Below are positions 46,501-52,708 of a stretch of 64,000 bases of DNA, in pieces. The notes below the pieces were generated by a model. That model did not search any database, was not told the DNA's origin, and worked only from the letters and a program-made list of their open reading frames with translations. Made by a program: the position numbers and the translations under genes. The DNA is from Paenibacillus sp. FSL K6-1330 (GTDB taxonomy: Bacteria > Bacillota > Bacilli > Paenibacillales > Paenibacillaceae): positions 6,799,501 to 6,863,500 of the forward strand of contig NZ_CP150269.1 in NCBI RefSeq assembly GCF_037976825.1, written 5' to 3'. Position 1 is the stretch's first letter; every line of letters begins with the position of its first letter.

Positions 46501-46747
46501 CAGAACCCATACTCCCAGACCTGTCAATAATAAGAATAACATCATTAGGACGAACAACGTTCACTGGAGGTGTGCCCTTTAAGTTGAGAGTCACCTCAGT
46601 CTCCCCACCGACCAAAATACTTGATGGATTGACCGTTTGCGATGCCGTGACATAATTAACGGCAGCATTAGTTTGTAAATTGGGGAAGATACCGATGCTA
46701 ATTAATATTACTAGGAGCATCGTTAATAACCGCTTACCCTTTACCAT
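43577..46747 (-). CDS. Large secreted protein with a VWA domain and eight IPT/TIG repeats
   Basis: 1056 aa. Basic-hydrophobic signal peptide (MVKGKRLLTMLLVILISIGI, cleavage near TNAA). An N-terminal domain leads to a von Willebrand factor A domain (about 65-260) with the MIDAS motif DRSGSMGSEKM and further TxDG/D residues (LLTDGDATVGGDG). A linker domain of beta type follows (about 265-345), then eight IPT/TIG immunoglobulin-like repeats of about 85 aa (each ITSVSPxxGPxxGGTxVYIDG...). It ends at LNFEYK with no LPXTG, membrane anchor or SLH domain. Likely an extracellular adhesin or filament-associated protein. Start at 46747 follows AGGAGGTTAAGT. Sits 13 nt after the FliT-like gene. Confidence 0.9.
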   Translation of the reverse strand: MVKGKRLLTMLLVILISIGIFPNLQTNAAVNYVTASQTVNPSSILVGGETEVTLNLKGTPPVNVVRPNDVILIIDRSGSMGSEKMNNAKEAAKGFIDLMDLSQHQVGILDYSSNAFAGLPLTTDGSAAKNYIDKIVASGGTNTAEAITKAQEMLANHRSEAQPVIVLLTDGDATVGGDGLNAYDYTLKKAREAKEAGVVFYTIALLDVNTDPATSGPNKLLKDMATTSHHHHFVLGSTGLSEIYAAIVREIGLASAYDVVVTETVADGFEIVEGSYENNIPKPTVSGNTLTWNFLELKQDTLSFTYKIRQKSDGKNGIFPITNSSSNVKYKDYTGANRTYYIPPVNLEVKNPAPVITNVTPNKDVITGGQKVVIEGQNFLPNPRVKFGGVFSTSVNFISDQQLEVIVPPGNQGNTTVTLINTDNQTAIADFAYYAQPEVSSITPPSGPMAGGTKLAISGKNFMNGVKVKIGENYATSVTFNSSIYLFAITPPADQAGTVDVTIENSDGTTITVPGAFTYEVPPKMELISIAPSEGYTTGDEVVTLNGKMFEKTSQVYFGDTLASGVVYYSQEKITARTPAWTQEDTVDVKVVNADGTISLLQQAYKYINPPGPKPPTITSVSPTNGPLEGGTAVYIDGSDFVSGSKVIWGGTELKATLVNTSRLKIVTPTWPKPEKVSLSVVNPDQQLATVADAFTYDAPPPKPAPTLRAVSPANGPLAGGTVIYVDGANIDPKAKLYFVTGGQEIDLRATYVNATRMKVTTPAGAAPGPVDLKVINPDEQSADLAGGFTYDAPPVYPAPVITSLTPNLGNMRGGYIVDIFGTDFQKDATVIFGNTPLTLAAYMSPTNVRVRVPVSAIAGSVDVTLTNPDGKSSNLVNAFTYQEDIPSISALTPNKGPLAGGTTVYIDGSYFASGLTVSMNNSNISYTYVSSSRIRITTPASGVAGPVEIKITNPSGLSAVATFTYEAPPPLPAPVITAVSPASGPINGGTTIYIDGRNLTSGAKINFNGVEYNASYVNTTRVKFQVPAAASAGIVSFYLINSDGQSSGTLNFEYK

Positions 46748-46760
46748 ACTTAACCTCCTA

Positions 46761-47081
46761 TTAGTATTTCTGATCAACAAAGTAAGAATCAGCATATGAG
46801 TTGTTATCATATTGTTTCTGTACTCTCGGGGACATATTATGAACCCTCTGCATCTGATTCATAGCATTTGTCATTAAAGTTTGTATCGCTTTGTTTAAAT
46901 CAGACAATTCTTTCAACAATACAACCTCTTGTTGGCTGTATGCTTCACTCTCCATCAAATTCAAAGCATGATAGAGTTCGTCAATTTCTGTTTCTTTACT
47001 AAGCAATTGCTTTGCATCGCATGACCTTACTATTTCCTCATAAATATACTTTAATCTGCACATTATATCGTATCTTTCCAT
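46761..47081 (-). CDS. fliT: FliT-like flagellar export chaperone (putative)
   Basis: Short, helical, polar protein of 106 aa from MERYDIMCRLKYIYEEIV at 47081. Its Gln/Asn/Met-rich second half and position after fliS match FliT of B. subtilis, which binds FliD during export. Sequence similarity is low by eye, so the call rests mainly on length, helix content and locus. AAAAGGGAAC precedes the ATG; the start begins one base after the fliS stop. Two upstream codons (ATG at 47099) are possible but lack a site. Confidence 0.62.
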   Translation of the reverse strand: MERYDIMCRLKYIYEEIVRSCDAKQLLSKETEIDELYHALNLMESEAYSQQEVVLLKELSDLNKAIQTLMTNAMNQMQRVHNMSPRVQKQYDNNSYADSYFVDQKY

Positions 47082-47082
47082 G

Positions 47083-47469
47083 CTAGTTCCCTTTTCCACT
47101 TTTGACGAGAAGTACTGCCTGCTTCCATGTATCTACCAATTCCCGCGCAAATTCTATAACATTGTCCAATAATTGAAGTTCTTTTTTAATTATGAATTCA
47201 CTGAGCTGTGATAAGTAAAACTGGTACAAATCACGCAATTCATAAGAAATTTGATATTCGAAATTCAATGTACTTAACAATTCATATAATATAGAGCGTG
47301 CACCATGAATGGGTGTGAGCATATCTGCATGCTGATTTTTGTCTAAAAGCATCTTCGCCATGTTCAATTTTCGATACAATTCTTCATATAAAAGAAGAGT
47401 CAGATCACCCGGACTAGCCGTTTCCACTTTTGTTCTCAAATATTGTTGTTGGTAATTGGAAGTAATCAT
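47083..47469 (-). CDS. fliS: Flagellin export chaperone FliS
   Basis: 128 aa, all-helical cytosolic chaperone that keeps flagellin unpolymerised and, in Bacillota, also titrates FliW. MITSNYQQQYLRTKVETASPGDLTLLLYEELYRKL is the FliS N-terminus; NFEYQISYELRDLYQFYLSQL and the C-terminal ELVDTWKQAV are conserved. Start at 47469 with AAAGGGAGAGG upstream; an earlier in-frame start at 47529 is not supported. 60 nt after fliD. Confidence 0.94.
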   Translation of the reverse strand: MITSNYQQQYLRTKVETASPGDLTLLLYEELYRKLNMAKMLLDKNQHADMLTPIHGARSILYELLSTLNFEYQISYELRDLYQFYLSQLSEFIIKKELQLLDNVIEFARELVDTWKQAVLLVKSGKGN

Positions 47470-47529
47470 CAATGTACCTCTCCCTTTAATTAAAATTGAC
47501 TTCGAATATAACGAAGTTGTTAGTGCCAC

Positions 47530-49026
47530 CTACTGTCCTAATTGGGCGCCTAGCCAAGAACCTCGACTGTTTAACTTTTGGATCGCCAGTTCCATAGCAG
47601 TAAACTGCTTGTAATAACGACTTTCAACAGTCTGTAAACGATTATTAACTGTGTTGATCTTATCGTTAATATCACCGATTTGTTTACCTAATTGACTGTT
47701 ATCCTCCACATCAGAAACAGTGCCACTTCCAATCTGTTTAATAATTTTATTGATTTGTGTCGACAAATTATTATACAGTCTCTCGGCGTAGCCTATTTCA
47801 CTTTGATAGTTTTTATCCTTAGGGTCTAAACTGCTTGATTTAGAAAACAAGTCCATAACTCCGTCTGGATTGTTACTCACGGCTTCTTTGAGTTTGTTCT
47901 CGTCTATCGTAAGCTTTCCTAACTCACTCGTTAATCCTTGTGTATATCCCTTGAATGTGATCCCTATATCAGACAAGGAATCCATATTTTTATCAAGGCC
48001 TTTTACATTAGAAATCAACGAGGAGCGCAATAATGACAGTGTATCTTGTAAAATACTATCGCGATATAGCACTCCTGACTTGGCTTTCGTTTCCCAAAGG
48101 TCGATTTGTTTGTCAGTCATTGCTTCCTTTTCTTCATCAGACAAAGGGGCATAATTACGGTTCGGTACAGTTTTGACCAAGGAGTTGACTTTATCAACCA
48201 GCGAGTTATATTGCTCAACAAAACCCTTTATCTGGTCTACAATGCCGGTAGTGTCCCGAGAAACTGAGACTGAAGCAGTCGTTGTTGATACTCCCTTCAG
48301 GTCGAATCGAACCCCATTAAATTCAAATGAGTTGGTTTCCAAGATCATCTCTTTACCATTCAGCTCGACCGTTGCATTTGTACCGGTTACTGTAGCAGGT
48401 GTACTAAGTTTCAATAATGAAGCTGCGGTTCCGCTGGTGTCATTAATCATTACAGAAGCACTAGCACCCGTCGATGTTGAGCTAAGCATAAATCGCTTGT
48501 TTATGCTGTCATAGCTCATGGAAACACCTATATTAGCGCTATTAACCTGTTTTAGTACAGATTCATATGTAGAATCAGCCGTTACTGTAACCTCTATACT
48601 TTTCCCGTCTTTTCCAACAACTTCGAATTTACCGTCTCCAACTATTTCGGAACTGTTTACCTTGGCCTTTAGATCTACAGAAACATTGTTTCCGGTAACT
48701 AGTGCGCTGGTGGCCAGGCTATTTACTTTGATCGTATATCCTCCACTGGTTGCAGTTGATGAAGTTGTGGCTGTTACTACACTAGTGTCACTGCTTACTG
48801 CGGTTTGCTTATTATAAGCGCTAGAGAACCGCATTTTATCTGTTAAGTTTCTGATTGTGGTCAGATGTGTATTCATTTCTCGATATGCATCACGTTTCCA
48901 GGCAATCTTCTGCTTTTGTTGATTCAGTTTGTTTAAAGGAGCTCGTTCTACCTGCATTAATTGCTTAATCATACTATCCGTATCGAGTCCGGAAGCATAA
49001 CCACTCAATCTAATAGGTGAGGACAA
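47530..49026 (-). CDS. fliD: Flagellar filament capping protein FliD
   Basis: 498 aa. Caps the growing filament and inserts flagellin subunits. N-terminal FliD_N (IRLSGYASGLDTDSMIKQLMQVERAPLNKLNQQKQKIAWKRDAYREMNTHL), a variable exposed middle (about 120-300) with Thr/Ser-rich strands, and C-terminal FliD_C (about 330-480) ending in KLNSRGSWLGAQLGQ. The TTG start at 49026 follows AGGAGGTGC at a good distance. 21 nt after flaG, same operon. Confidence 0.95.
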   Translation of the reverse strand: MSSPIRLSGYASGLDTDSMIKQLMQVERAPLNKLNQQKQKIAWKRDAYREMNTHLTTIRNLTDKMRFSSAYNKQTAVSSDTSVVTATTSSTATSGGYTIKVNSLATSALVTGNNVSVDLKAKVNSSEIVGDGKFEVVGKDGKSIEVTVTADSTYESVLKQVNSANIGVSMSYDSINKRFMLSSTSTGASASVMINDTSGTAASLLKLSTPATVTGTNATVELNGKEMILETNSFEFNGVRFDLKGVSTTTASVSVSRDTTGIVDQIKGFVEQYNSLVDKVNSLVKTVPNRNYAPLSDEEKEAMTDKQIDLWETKAKSGVLYRDSILQDTLSLLRSSLISNVKGLDKNMDSLSDIGITFKGYTQGLTSELGKLTIDENKLKEAVSNNPDGVMDLFSKSSSLDPKDKNYQSEIGYAERLYNNLSTQINKIIKQIGSGTVSDVEDNSQLGKQIGDINDKINTVNNRLQTVESRYYKQFTAMELAIQKLNSRGSWLGAQLGQ

Positions 49027-49047
49027 GTAAATGCACCTCCTGTTACT

Positions 49048-49389
49048 TTATTTGCGTTCATCAAGAAAAAGGCCAACCTGTTCACATAAGTTTTGCACCA
49101 AGTCCAGATACTTCTCCGGTGGAATCTCTCTTAAGGTCTCATTAGTTTTCGTGTCCACTACTTTTACGATCATTTGATGACTACTCTTGTGAACTGACCA
49201 CTGTAAGTGTGTATCCATTCTGAGAAGGACCTTGTTTCCTCTATCAATCAAATCGTTTAATCTTTGCTCAGTTACGAGCGAATCAACTTTACTCGTTGCA
49301 GTTTCTTGCTGGCTGTTGATAGTAGAAGCATCTTCGCTGATGATATTAGCCTTTTGTATCGGCCTGTCAGAGAACGAATCAACTCGCAC
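49048..49389 (-). CDS. flaG: FlaG family protein
   Basis: 113 aa, FlaG superfamily. The conserved C-terminal half is RMDTHLQWSVHKSSHQMIVKVVDTKTNETLREIPPEKYLDLVQNLCEQVGLFLDERK. FlaG proteins affect filament length or assembly; the exact role is unclear. The N-terminal 45 residues are divergent and polar. GTG start at 49389 follows AAGGAGC. Lies between the hag terminator and fliD, so read by read-through from hag or its own promoter. Confidence 0.88.
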   Translation of the reverse strand: MRVDSFSDRPIQKANIISEDASTINSQQETATSKVDSLVTEQRLNDLIDRGNKVLLRMDTHLQWSVHKSSHQMIVKVVDTKTNETLREIPPEKYLDLVQNLCEQVGLFLDERK

Positions 49390-49423
49390 TTAAAACAGCT
49401 CCTTATATAGTTTTAAATTTATT

Positions 49424-49453
49424 TAAAAAAGCCGACCGGATAATCCGGCCGGC
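49424..49453 (-). terminator. Terminator after hag
   Basis: GCCGGCCGGA with TCCGGTCGGC (49431-49453), 3-nt loop, one G-T pair, followed by TTTTTTAAA. Strong hairpin that would favour high hag mRNA relative to downstream flagellar genes. Confidence 0.93.
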
Positions 49454-49472
49454 TCCTGCATTAAACCATTGA

Positions 49473-50294
49473 TTAACGGAGCAATTGCAGAACAGCTTGA
49501 GGTTGTTGGTTCGCTTGAGCCAACATAGCAGTAGCTGCTTGTTGCAGAATATTCGTTTTCGTGGATTCGCTCATTTCTTTTGCCATATCTACATCACGGA
49601 TACGAGATTCTGCAGCTTGGAGGTTTTCAGAAGTTGTACCCAAGTTGTTAATAGTGTGCTCCAAACGATTTTGAACGGCACCCAAGCTAGCACGATTCTC
49701 AGAAACGAGATCGATTGCACTTTGGATTTTTTCAAGGTTTTCAGTTGCTTTAGCATTAGTTCCGTCAAGGGCAGCCAAGCCATTAATTTTAAGCTCAGTT
49801 GTAGTGGCTTTAGTGAGGGAAAGAGTAATTGTTTCACCTTTGTTAGCACCCACTTGAAGCACGAGGCTCGCAGGAGCGGAATCACCCAACAAGTTTTTCG
49901 TGTTAAAGCTTGTTTGAGAAGCAATAGCATCAATTTGCTCAGTCAATTGGCCGATCTCGGCATCAATTTTAGCAGTGTCAGCAGAAGTCAACACTTCGTT
50001 AGCTGCTTGAGTAAACAATTCACCCATACGTTGCAGCATGGAATGAGTTTCATTCAATGCACCTTCTGCAGTTTGAATCAAAGAGATACCATCGAGAGCA
50101 TTTTTGTTAGCTTGCTCCAATCCACGGATCTGGTTACGCATTTTTTCGGAAATAGCCAAACCAGCAGCATCGTCAGCTGCACGGTTAATTCTATAACCAG
50201 AAGACAATTTCTCTAAAGATTTGCTTTGAGCATTGTTATTAGCGGTCAATTGACGCTGAGTGTTGTAAGAGCTGATATTGTGATTAATACGCAT
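49473..50294 (-). CDS. hag: Flagellin
   Basis: Filament subunit, 273 aa. The N-terminal D0/D1 is MRINHNISSYNTQRQLTANN and then SLEKLSSGYRINRAADDAAGLAISEKMRNQIRG. The C-terminal D1/D0 is ETISESTKT-type TNILQQAATAMLAQANQQPQAVLQLLR. The central variable part is short (about 140-195), so the surface domains D2/D3 are nearly absent. Post-translational modification by the downstream glycosyltransferases and FliB is likely on the remaining Ser/Thr/Lys, an inference. AAGGAGGAA precedes the ATG. It is controlled by a SigmaD promoter and by CsrA sites in its leader. Confidence 0.97.
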   Translation of the reverse strand: MRINHNISSYNTQRQLTANNNAQSKSLEKLSSGYRINRAADDAAGLAISEKMRNQIRGLEQANKNALDGISLIQTAEGALNETHSMLQRMGELFTQAANEVLTSADTAKIDAEIGQLTEQIDAIASQTSFNTKNLLGDSAPASLVLQVGANKGETITLSLTKATTTELKINGLAALDGTNAKATENLEKIQSAIDLVSENRASLGAVQNRLEHTINNLGTTSENLQAAESRIRDVDMAKEMSESTKTNILQQAATAMLAQANQQPQAVLQLLR

Positions 50295-50400
50295 GATATA
50301 ATTCCTCCTTGGAATGTGTTGGTGATTAGCATCCTTGCTTCACCCTATTGTGATCGAGACATTAGCATACGGCCGTTACTGCCATGTCTTTCGACCCATA
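50295..50400 (-). promoter_or_regulatory. hag leader with CsrA-binding candidates
   Basis: Leader of about 106 nt. Two GGA sites: GCAAGGATGC (about 50324-50333) and the Shine-Dalgarno AAGGAGGAA just before the start. AGACAT/ATGTCT can pair nearby. In B. subtilis CsrA represses hag by binding two such sites, and FliW relieves it. The layout here is the same. Confidence 0.55.
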
Positions 50401-50406
50401 TTATAT

Positions 50407-50433
50407 TTATCGGCTGCATCCTAGGATTGTTTA
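50407..50433 (-). promoter_or_regulatory. SigmaD promoter of hag
   Basis: TAAA (50430-50433), 15-nt spacer, GCCGATAA (50407-50414) on the minus strand. This is a near-perfect match to the SigmaD consensus TAAA-N15-GCCGATAT. Confidence 0.9.
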
Positions 50434-50463
50434 TAGCAGTTTATCAATTTTCCATAAAAATTT

Positions 50464-50700
50464 TTATGCCTTAGACGGATCCATCACTTGTTTCAAAATT
50501 TGTTGAATATCTTCATTAAACTGGATAGCATCTTGATTCTGTTGTTTAATTGCTTCATATATCTCTTCACGATAAATGGTTACATTGGGAGGAGCTTCGA
50601 TACCAATTCTGACCTGATCGCCATTCACTTCAATTACAGAAAGCACAACATTATCGTTAATCATGATCTTCTGCCCTTTATTTCTTGACAGAATCAGCAT
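50464..50700 (-). CDS. csrA: Carbon storage regulator CsrA
   Basis: RNA-binding translational repressor of 78 aa. MLILSRNKGQKIMINDNVVLSVIEVNGDQVRIGIEAPPNVTIYREEIY is the full CsrA core, with the RNA-contact LILSR and the C-terminal strand VTIYREE. The start at 50700 (MLILSRNKG) has AAAGGAGAGG before it; a longer open frame to 50805 is only antisense extension. It overlaps fliW by 23 nt, so the two are translated together. Forms the Hag-FliW-CsrA switch that balances flagellin translation with export. Confidence 0.97.
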   Translation of the reverse strand: MLILSRNKGQKIMINDNVVLSVIEVNGDQVRIGIEAPPNVTIYREEIYEAIKQQNQDAIQFNEDIQQILKQVMDPSKA

Positions 50701-51142
50701 CAAAATCCTCTCCTTTCTTCCTCTCTGACAGCGATATCTTTGTCGAGTAACCTCCATTGTCCAAAACAATTTGAGCAGCAACATTTCTAGCTCTATTGAG
50801 TACAATAGGAGCCCTTAAATTGCAAGAAATATCTTCAGCAGAACGAACAGTAACGACTACCATCACTTGTACATCCTTTTCACTTTCTACACCTAAAGCT
50901 TCTATCCAATGAGAATCTAATTGAAATTCATAATTCTTAAAAAAGGCAAAAGGGTCTGTTACGATAAAGGTTAAATCTTCATCTTCAATGGATTGTAAAA
51001 ACTCAAAAGGACGACGGTCCTCTTCTGACTGAACAACAAAATATTTCGATAATTCTTCGAATCCAAATATTGGGCGCACAAAGGTAATAACTTGATCATT
51101 CATAATCTCTATTGGACCAAATCTCTTTGTATTGACAATCAT
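50678..51142 (-). CDS. fliW: Flagellar assembly factor FliW (CsrA antagonist)
   Basis: 154 aa. FliW binds flagellin and, when free, CsrA. Conserved ITFVRPIFGFEELSKYFVVQSEEDRRPFEFLQSIEDEDLTF (about 19-59), then DPFAFFKNYEF and the typical NLRAPIVLNRARNVAAQIVLDNGGYSTKISL (about 105-135). ATG at 51142 after AAAGGGAGGAA. 74 nt after the DUF6470 gene, a gap with a perfect hairpin. Confidence 0.95.
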   Translation of the reverse strand: MIVNTKRFGPIEIMNDQVITFVRPIFGFEELSKYFVVQSEEDRRPFEFLQSIEDEDLTFIVTDPFAFFKNYEFQLDSHWIEALGVESEKDVQVMVVVTVRSAEDISCNLRAPIVLNRARNVAAQIVLDNGGYSTKISLSERKKGEDFDADSVKK

Positions 51143-51168
51143 GGTTTATATTCCTCCCTTTCTAACAA

Positions 51169-51207
51169 CAATAGCTATAATGACATTTGTCCATTATAGC
51201 TATTGTA
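51169..51207 (-). terminator. Perfect 15-bp hairpin upstream of fliW
   Basis: ACAATAGCTATAATG (51169-51183) pairs exactly with 51193-51207 around a 9-nt loop. On the minus strand TTGTTAG then AAAGGGAGGAA follow, so it could act as an attenuator or as an RNA-stability element. The T tract is weak. Confidence 0.5.
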
Positions 51208-51216
51208 AACCTGTAG

Positions 51217-51792
51217 TTAGACAACTGTATCCAGTTGATTTCCTATTACAGATATATTTATATAATTTTTTTGTGTTAAATAAGTACTGACCTTACCAGG
51301 CTGGTAATCAATTACCGGTTTATGAGTTTCAGGATTAAAAGTGACCCCACCTGGAATATAAGTAGTATTGACCTGTCCGGGGATGAAGGTAATCTCCACA
51401 TTATCATATCCCGGTTCACCCATCACCTCAACTCTTGGCCGGTCCTTAAACACATTTTCCCTAGCAATCTCGGCAAACACGTTCCCGCCTTCTTGAATTG
51501 CCATCATACGATCTCCGTTCTGAGCGATCTCTGCAATGTTTTGCATTGATATTTGTAACGAAGACTGGGCAATACGGTCCGTCAGTTCTTCAATTCGCGG
51601 CTTTCCTAGTGCAGACCAAGCCTTTCTCGAGTCGATCTCCAAGCTCGCCTTAGTTTGTTCCATCTCCACGACACCACGCTGCTGTCTCATGTCGAGAGTC
51701 GGCCTGGGTTGTTCAATACTCAGCTGACCCTTTGTAGTCTGTAGACCAATCTGTGAGTACCCTTGCTGAATCTGTATTCGGGGGATAATCAT
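51217..51792 (-). CDS. DUF6470 family protein (YviE-like)
   Basis: 191 aa. IPRIQIQQGYSQIGLQTTKGQLSIEQPRPTLDMRQQRG and the repeated strands EMEQTKASLEIDS, then VEITFIPGQVNTTYIPGGVTFNPETHKPV. No catalytic motif or membrane segment. B. subtilis YviE lies between flgL and fliW, as here; its role in flagellar assembly is unknown. AGGGGGATTTC precedes the ATG. 10 nt after flgL. Confidence 0.85.
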   Translation of the reverse strand: MIIPRIQIQQGYSQIGLQTTKGQLSIEQPRPTLDMRQQRGVVEMEQTKASLEIDSRKAWSALGKPRIEELTDRIAQSSLQISMQNIAEIAQNGDRMMAIQEGGNVFAEIARENVFKDRPRVEVMGEPGYDNVEITFIPGQVNTTYIPGGVTFNPETHKPVIDYQPGKVSTYLTQKNYINISVIGNQLDTVV

Positions 51793-51802
51793 TGAAATCC
51801 CC

Positions 51803-52696
51803 CTACCTTAAGAAATCCAACAAACTTGGACGAATAATGCGAGCCATGGTGTCTAAAGAAGCCTGATAAACACTCTCAGAGGTTTTGAGATCAATTATTA
51901 CTTTTGATATATCTGCATCTTCAACTTTTGATTGTAGATCCATGTAGTTTATATTTAAATCACCCAGCCTACTAAGAGTAAATTCAAGACGATTTTGCTT
52001 TCCACCCATCTCCGACTGAGCGGTTATTGTCGTCTCGAGATTCTTCTGTAGTGAAGGAATGGCACTTTGGATGCCTGCTGTATCGTCTGCCAACAGCGCC
52101 TTCTTAAGATTATCTACCACAGCAAATATTCCCGTGGCGTCTCCAAACGCTCCAAACACTTTCCCTCCCAAAGTGTTCACAGAAACAGTAATTCCCGCTC
52201 CAACTTGATATCTCACTTCGCCATTATCCAATTCATATGCGGTTTGGGTTGGATCATCAGGGAATGGCTTCTCGTCGGTTCTCTCACCATTAAAAATGTA
52301 CTTCCCTTTGAATTGTGAGTTACCCAAAGAAATCAGCTGTTGATATAACTGATCTACCTCTGCCGCAATATTTACTCTAGCATCTTTCGGTACTGTATCA
52401 GTTCCACCCTGCACCGCCAGTTCTGAAAGTTTTTGAACAATCTGTGTAACTTCGGTCATTACTGTGTCTCCATACTTTAGCCACGCATCTGCATCCTCCG
52501 CATTTTGCTCAAACTGCGTTGTAGCAGTGATTTGACCACGGTATTGGAGCGCACTGGCTACACCCACCGGATCGTCGGAAGGACGGTTAATCCGGCGCTG
52601 GGTCATCATTTGCTCCTGATATTTGTCCAGTCTGCGATAGTTACCTTGCAAACCGCTCATCATGGAGCTAGTCATCATGGATTGGGTTATGCGCAT
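51803..52696 (-). CDS. flgL: Hook-filament junction protein FlgL (HAP3)
   Basis: 297 aa, flagellin-like. N-terminus MRITQSMMTSSMMSGLQGNY and RINRPSDDPVGVASALQYRGQITATTQFEQNAEDADAWL; C-terminus DLQSKVEDADISKVIIDLKTSESVYQASLDTMARIIRPSLLDFLR. Joins hook cap HAP1 to the filament. Shorter middle domain than FlgK. ATG at 52696 after AGGAGGAATAA. 12 nt after flgK. Confidence 0.95.
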   Translation of the reverse strand: MRITQSMMTSSMMSGLQGNYRRLDKYQEQMMTQRRINRPSDDPVGVASALQYRGQITATTQFEQNAEDADAWLKYGDTVMTEVTQIVQKLSELAVQGGTDTVPKDARVNIAAEVDQLYQQLISLGNSQFKGKYIFNGERTDEKPFPDDPTQTAYELDNGEVRYQVGAGITVSVNTLGGKVFGAFGDATGIFAVVDNLKKALLADDTAGIQSAIPSLQKNLETTITAQSEMGGKQNRLEFTLSRLGDLNINYMDLQSKVEDADISKVIIDLKTSESVYQASLDTMARIIRPSLLDFLR

Positions 52697-52708
52697 AAAT
52701 TATTCCTC

